From contig JAHZAV010000010.1 in the NCBI GenBank assembly GCA_019423745.1, forward strand, positions 1-64,000: a DNA stretch of 64,000 nt, written 5' to 3'. Source of the DNA: Lachnospiraceae bacterium (GTDB lineage: Bacteria; Bacillota; Clostridia; Lachnospirales; Lachnospiraceae). The position numbers and the translations under genes are program-made. Shown here piece by piece: positions 60,206 through 64,000 of the stretch (position 1 is the stretch's first letter; each line of letters starts with the position of its first letter). The notes beneath the pieces were generated by a model. It was not told where the DNA came from, searched no databases, and saw nothing but the letters and a program-made list of their open reading frames with translations.

Positions 60206-61068
60206 AAAATTTTGTTGCGGGAGCAATAGCACTATGTGCTTTGGCGGGTGTTGAGGTCATTCGGGAACTTCATTCTTTTCAAGTGCGCCGTTATAGGATT
60301 CCTCTTTCAGAGATGAAAAAAGAGGAGAAAGTGAAAATTCTTTTTTTGACAGATCTTCACGGAAAACAGTATGGAAAAGGCAATATAAAATTAATAAATA
60401 AAATCTGTGAAGAAGCTCCGGATTATATATTCATTGGCGGAGATATGCTGACAAGAAGAAAAGAGGAAACTGAGCAGACAGTAATGCGGTTTTTGGAGGA
60501 GATCGTACATATTTGTCCGGTTTATATGGCTAATGGGAATCATGAGCAGAAAATGAAAGAAAAACCAGAATATTATGGAGCCCGTTATGAAAGATATCGA
60601 GATGCAGTGAAAGAGACAGGGATACATCTTTTGGAAAATGATTCTGTCAGACTTATGTTTGGACAGCAGCCGGTGAGAGTTACAGGACTGGAAATTCCAT
60701 TGACGTGTTACAAACGCATGAAAAAGGAAAACTTACCCATTTCGCAGATTGTAGATTTAGTTGGTAATGCCGGCAAAGAAGAATATCAGATTCTTCTTGC
60801 ACACAATCCGGCCTGTATGTGGCAGTACTGGAAGTGGGGAGCAGATTTGGTACTGTCTGGGCATCTTCACGGAGGGATTGTACGAATTCCAGGGATTGGC
60901 GGTGTAATTACTCCCCAGTTTAAACTCTTTCCAAAGTATTCAGGAGATATGTATCAAAAAGACGGGCATATTTCCGTTGTCAGTAAAGGGCTTGGAACCC
61001 ACACGGTTAATGTCCGTCTTTTTAATCCGGCAGAATTGACTGCCATAACTTTTTATGGAGATATATAG
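60202..61068 (+). CDS. Membrane-anchored metallophosphoesterase (YkuE-like)
   Basis: A 288-residue calcineurin-fold phosphoesterase with an N-terminal hydrophobic segment (about 3-20). Metal-binding motifs in order: FLTDLHGKQYG, FIGGDML, NGNHEQKM, LAHNP and LSGHLHGGIVRIPG. The first motif reads TDLHG where many relatives have SDxHxG. Substrate unknown; YkuE-like enzymes act at the membrane or wall. It is translationally coupled to deoC and ends 6 bp from the convergent degV gene. Confidence 0.85.
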   Translation: MKNFVAGAIALCALAGVEVIRELHSFQVRRYRIPLSEMKKEEKVKILFLTDLHGKQYGKGNIKLINKICEEAPDYIFIGGDMLTRRKEETEQTVMRFLEEIVHICPVYMANGNHEQKMKEKPEYYGARYERYRDAVKETGIHLLENDSVRLMFGQQPVRVTGLEIPLTCYKRMKKENLPISQIVDLVGNAGKEEYQILLAHNPACMWQYWKWGADLVLSGHLHGGIVRIPGIGGVITPQFKLFPKYSGDMYQKDGHISVVSKGLGTHTVNVRLFNPAELTAITFYGDI

Positions 61069-61074
61069 ATACCA

Positions 61075-61953
61075 TTAAGGTGTATGAACCCGAAATACTC
61101 CTACACCCAGAGCACCTGGGCCTGTATGACATCCAATACTCATAGTAAGGGGATAGTGGATGATTTCCATATCTGGGAAATATTCTTGAAAACGTTCCTG
61201 CCAGGAAGAAAATTCTTCATCAGACATCAAAGTTTCTGCCATGCCGATTTTCAGGAGACCTTGCTCTTTCAGGGGAAGAAAGCGAGTGTTGATATCGTTT
61301 TTGACTGCTTTGCACATGGCACGAAAGGCAGATTTCATGCCCCTTACCTTTGTGAAAGCATCCAATTTGTCCCCCTGAATGGTAAGAACAGGTTTTAAAT
61401 TTAATACTGTTCCGACAGCGGCGGCGGCGGGGGTGACTCTGCCGCCCTTTTTCAGATATTCTAAAGTATCTACAGCAATGTAAATGCTTGCATCCAGAGC
61501 TTCCTGCTCCAGAATCTCCTTGATCTGTCTGCCGGACATTCCTGTTGCAGCAAGATTGCAGGCATCTAAAACAGATTGTACCTGTGTGACAGAAATTCGA
61601 TGATTGTCCACTACGTGTACCCGGCCTGCGAAAGGCTGCTCAGAAGCCAGCATGGCTGCATTGTCGCATGAATTAGAAAGTCCGCTGGACATAGGGATAT
61701 ATACAATTTCATCATATGATTTCAAAAGGGAGGACCACATGTTAATTACATCACCTGGAGAGGGGAGAGAAGTGCTAATGGCAGATCCTCCAGAAAGTTT
61801 CTGATAGAAAGTATCTGTTGTAATACTGGTTCCCTCAAAAAAAATGCCTCCGTCAATAAGGACTGGCATAGGAATAATATGGATATTTGGTCGCGGTTCA
61901 CTGCCTGGCATAATTCCGCAGTTACTATCTGTCATGATTGCTATTTCTGACAT
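61075..61953 (-). CDS. DegV-family fatty-acid-binding protein
   Basis: A 292-residue cytosolic protein of the DegV family, which binds a fatty acid and can deliver it to fatty-acid kinase. Seen: IAIMTDSNCGIMPG at the N-terminus, TDTFYQKLSGGSAISTSLPSPG, YIPMSSGLSNSCDNA, VHVVDNHRISVTQ and, near the end, SIGCHTGPGALGVG. It is divergent from a TetR regulator and shares a palindrome with it. No fakA kinase gene is in the window. Confidence 0.9.
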   Translation of the reverse strand: MSEIAIMTDSNCGIMPGSEPRPNIHIIPMPVLIDGGIFFEGTSITTDTFYQKLSGGSAISTSLPSPGDVINMWSSLLKSYDEIVYIPMSSGLSNSCDNAAMLASEQPFAGRVHVVDNHRISVTQVQSVLDACNLAATGMSGRQIKEILEQEALDASIYIAVDTLEYLKKGGRVTPAAAAVGTVLNLKPVLTIQGDKLDAFTKVRGMKSAFRAMCKAVKNDINTRFLPLKEQGLLKIGMAETLMSDEEFSSWQERFQEYFPDMEIIHYPLTMSIGCHTGPGALGVGVFRVHTP

Positions 61954-61972
61954 AAAAATCTCCTTTTGACTG

Positions 61973-61996
61973 TAATTTTAACAGGTGTTAAAATTA
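61973..61996. promoter_or_regulatory. Palindromic operator between degV and the TetR gene
   Basis: TAATTTTAAC, spacer AGGT, GTTAAAATTA: perfect 10-bp arms. It overlaps the -10 box of the leftward degV promoter (TTGAGA at 62016-62021, 17-bp spacer, TATAAT at 61993-61998, minus strand), so binding should repress degV. Confidence 0.7.
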
Positions 61997-62074
61997 TAGC
62001 AAAAGGATTACAGAATCTCAATTGACAAAACCTGTTATTTGTAAGCTATTTATACAGAATGAGGAAAGTGTAAA

Positions 62075-62659
62075 ATGGAAGATAAACGAATCACAAAAAC
62101 AAAAAAGAATTTAAAAAATATGTTAATCGCTATGCTGGCAGAGCGGCCTTTTGAAAAAATTTCTATTACTGAACTTTGCAGCCGTGCAGAAATCAGCAGA
62201 ATTACTTTTTATTCCCATTACAGCGATAAATATGCTCTCGTAGATGAAATATTTCAGGATATGGTAGAACTTGGTACAAAAGAATATGAAAAAAAGCAAA
62301 ATGAAACAAATTCTGGCCGTAATGAAATAAAAAGTTATTGTAATATTCTGGATACAATTATGGAACTGTATTATGGGCATTTCGACTTTTTCCATCATAC
62401 AGCCCCTGATAAAAACCCCTACCTTGCTTTTGCCTTTTATAATATTGTACTGGAAACGGTGGAGAGACATACGAGACGTATGGAACCACGCACCCATCTG
62501 AAATATTCTGCTAAAAAGATTGCAGGATTTCTTTGCTATGGAATGATTGGTTTTATTAACGAAAGCCACGAGGAAAAAGTCCCAGTGGCTCAGATACGGG
62601 AAGATGCAAAAAGTTTATTGGTGGGAGTCCTTAGTTCCAAAGCGCTGATTCGTCTGTAG
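62075..62659 (+). CDS. TetR/AcrR-family transcriptional regulator
   Basis: A 194-residue regulator. The N-terminal helix-turn-helix (about 10-60) has TKTKKNLKNMLIAMLAERPF, ISITELCSRAEISRITFYSH and YSDKYALVDEIFQDMV, the standard TetR_N signature. The C-terminal ligand domain (about 70-190) is all-helical and not assignable to a known ligand class. It is divergent from degV and probably represses it through the palindrome at 61973-61996; the ligand may be a fatty acid, given its partner. Both points are inference. Confidence 0.85.
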   Translation: MEDKRITKTKKNLKNMLIAMLAERPFEKISITELCSRAEISRITFYSHYSDKYALVDEIFQDMVELGTKEYEKKQNETNSGRNEIKSYCNILDTIMELYYGHFDFFHHTAPDKNPYLAFAFYNIVLETVERHTRRMEPRTHLKYSAKKIAGFLCYGMIGFINESHEEKVPVAQIREDAKSLLVGVLSSKALIRL

Positions 62660-62704
62660 AGCAGCAGGTGTTTTGCAGTCTTGTCCTGCCTTAAGAAAAA
62701 AATA

Positions 62705-62733
62705 TTGTACAAAGACAAAAAGTCCGATATAAT
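62705..62733 (+). promoter_or_regulatory. Promoter of scpA-scpB
   Basis: TTGTAC (62705-62710), 17-bp spacer, TATAAT (62728-62733), 29 bp before the scpA start. Confidence 0.7.
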
Positions 62734-62762
62734 AGGATAGTTAGAAAAAGGGCGGAGGATTT

Positions 62763-63515
62763 ATGGGTATACCGGTTAAGCTTCAGGTGTTTGAAGGTCC
62801 GCTTGACCTTCTCCTGCATCTGATTGATAAAAATAAAATTGATATCTATGACATACCGATTGTAGAGATTACAAATCAATATATGGAATATATTCAAGCT
62901 ATGGAAAAGGAAGACCTTAATGTTATGAGTGAATTCCTTCTCATGGCTGCTACGCTTCTGGATATAAAATGCCGTATGCTGCTGCCGAAAGAGATTAATG
63001 AAGAGGGACAGGAGGAAGACCCCAGACAGGAACTGGTTGAACAACTTCTCCAGTACAAAATGTATAAATATATGTCTTATGAGCTTCGTGACAGACAAGT
63101 GGAGGGGGAAAGGGCACTGTACCGAGAAGCGGATATTCCGGAAGAAGTTCAAAGTTATGTGGAGCCGGTGGATTTGGATGAGCTTTTGAAAGATTTGACC
63201 TTAGCCAAGTTAAATCGCATATTTAAAGATGTTATGCGCAGGCAAGATGAGAAAATTGACCCAATACGAAGCAGTTTTGGAAAGATAGAAAAAGAAGAAG
63301 TGTCACTTCCGGAAAAACTGGATTATGTGGAAGAATATGCGGAAAAACATGCCACATTTAGTTTTAGGCAGCTTTTGATGAAACAAAGATCAAAAGTGCA
63401 GCTTGTGGTGACATTTCTGGCTGTTTTGGAATTAATGAAAACCGGAAAAATAAAAATAGAACAGAAACAGCCATTTGATGATATTTTTATTACATCGATG
63501 GTATGTCAGCAGTAA
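62763..63515 (+). CDS. scpA: Segregation and condensation protein A
   Basis: Kleisin subunit bridging SMC heads. The 250-residue protein has the conserved N-terminus KLQVFEGPLDLLLHLIDKNK, DIYDIPIVEITNQYMEYI, EFLLMAATLLDIKCRMLLP, an acidic central linker and the C-terminal winged-helix region VQLVVTFLAVLELMKTGKI. scpB follows 28 bp downstream, as in most Firmicutes; the SMC partner is encoded at 3.7 kb. Confidence 0.95.
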   Translation: MGIPVKLQVFEGPLDLLLHLIDKNKIDIYDIPIVEITNQYMEYIQAMEKEDLNVMSEFLLMAATLLDIKCRMLLPKEINEEGQEEDPRQELVEQLLQYKMYKYMSYELRDRQVEGERALYREADIPEEVQSYVEPVDLDELLKDLTLAKLNRIFKDVMRRQDEKIDPIRSSFGKIEKEEVSLPEKLDYVEEYAEKHATFSFRQLLMKQRSKVQLVVTFLAVLELMKTGKIKIEQKQPFDDIFITSMVCQQ

Positions 63516-63543
63516 GGCTGAGGATAGAAAGGGAAGTATAAAA

Positions 63544-64000
63544 GTGGAAATCAGCAAATTGGAAGGGATTATAGAGGCCATTCTTTTTACAATGGGAGAT
63601 TCAGTGGAGTTGTCCAGAATCGCAGCGGCCATTGAACATGATGAGGAAACCACGCGCAAAATAATACATAATATGATGGATAAATATGAGGCGTCTGACC
63701 GGGGAATACGTATTATAGAGCTGGAGGACTCATTTCAAATGTGTACAAAGACAGATATGTATGAATATTTGATTCGGGTGGCAAAACAGCCTAAAAAATA
63801 TATACTGACAGATGTACAGCTGGAGACTTTATCTATTATTGCTTATAAACAGCCAGTAACTAAATTAGAAATAGAAAAAATAAGAGGAGTGAAGTCCGAT
63901 CATGCGGTAAATCGTCTCATAGAGTATAATCTTGTATGTGAGGTGGGCAGAATGGATGCTCCTGGACGTCCCCTTCTTTTTGGAACGACAGAGGAGTTCC
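63544..64000 (+). CDS. scpB: Segregation and condensation protein B (partial, cut by window end)
   Basis: The first 152 codons of a GTG-started gene are present; the 3' end lies outside the window. The translation begins MEISKLEGIIEAILFTMGD and includes TDVQLETLSIIAYKQPVTKL and the second winged helix IRGVKSDHAVNRLIEYNLV, GRMDAPGRPLLFGTTEEF, all typical of ScpB. The dimer binds the ScpA linker in the condensin complex. AAAGGGA lies upstream of the GTG. Confidence 0.93.
   Translation, partial: MEISKLEGIIEAILFTMGDSVELSRIAAAIEHDEETTRKIIHNMMDKYEASDRGIRIIELEDSFQMCTKTDMYEYLIRVAKQPKKYILTDVQLETLSIIAYKQPVTKLEIEKIRGVKSDHAVNRLIEYNLVCEVGRMDAPGRPLLFGTTEEF

Noticed and set aside
1..64000. Mobile elements, CRISPR arrays, phage genes, tRNA or rRNA genes
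   Set aside because: None could be supported; gene order and composition look like uniform core chromosome apart from the short dispersed repeats.

Overview
The window looks like a chromosomal segment of a strictly anaerobic, spore-forming, low-to-mid GC Firmicute, most likely family Lachnospiraceae. The evidence is the mix of sporulation genes (spoIVB, spo0A, a DacF-type carboxypeptidase), an [FeFe]-hydrogenase, Rex, a type III glutamine synthetase, a probable Re-citrate synthase and a B12-dependent methionine synthase with a separate activation protein. Shine-Dalgarno sites are strong and many promoters fit TTGACA-17-TATAAT. I see no rRNA, tRNA, CRISPR array, insertion sequence, integrase or phage gene. 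This is core chromosome.

Layout. 1-1.5 kb: a PfkB sugar-phosphate kinase convergent with a membrane-anchored FKBP-like protein. 1.6-9.5 kb: plsX-acpP-rnc-smc-ftsY-ilvA. 9.6-13 kb: Re-citrate-synthase-like enzyme, GntR/FCD regulator and NADP-isocitrate dehydrogenase behind a promoter covered by a perfect 24-bp palindrome. 13-17 kb: a Pho-box-like promoter driving a circularly permuted PstS-like lipoprotein, polyphosphate kinase and CorA. 17-26.8 kb: ABC-F protein, rex, nnrD, alr, mazF, a CBS protein, yebC, a CFI-box protein and an O-acetylhomoserine sulfhydrylase. 26.9-27.6 kb: a ClpP-like protease whose ribosome binding site lies in a hairpin.

27.7-39.7 kb is a nitrogen-assimilation island. 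gltD, gltB, asnB and glnN run leftward, and a short glnA and an ANTAR-domain protein run rightward. Both divergent leaders carry structures expected of ANTAR-controlled antitermination: in the glnN leader two adjacent hexaloop hairpins with A1/G4 loops, mutually exclusive with a 16-bp terminator stem. 39.8-41.8 kb holds spoIVB-spo0A; 41.8-47.2 kb holds glgA, metF, the MetH activation protein and metH; then an [FeFe]-hydrogenase with a Rex-like site in its promoter, alaS, an amino-acid permease behind a long terminator-bearing leader, and rpsU.

53.6-64 kb: a two-rhodanese lipoprotein and a small membrane protein bracketed by two copies of a dispersed inverted repeat (a third copy follows icd), then maf, a prolyl-tRNA-editing-like protein, a DUF4317 protein, dacF, deoC, a metallophosphoesterase, degV with a divergent TetR regulator sharing a palindromic operator, scpA, and scpB cut by the window end.

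The most unusual items are the circularly permuted PstS-like protein, the paired ANTAR leaders, the unclassified permease leader, the RBS-sequestering hairpin before the ClpP-like gene and the dispersed repeat family. Functional links: citrate synthase plus ICD supply 2-oxoglutarate to GS/GOGAT; Rex probably ties redox state to the hydrogenase; MetF, the activation protein and MetH form the methyl branch of methionine synthesis.
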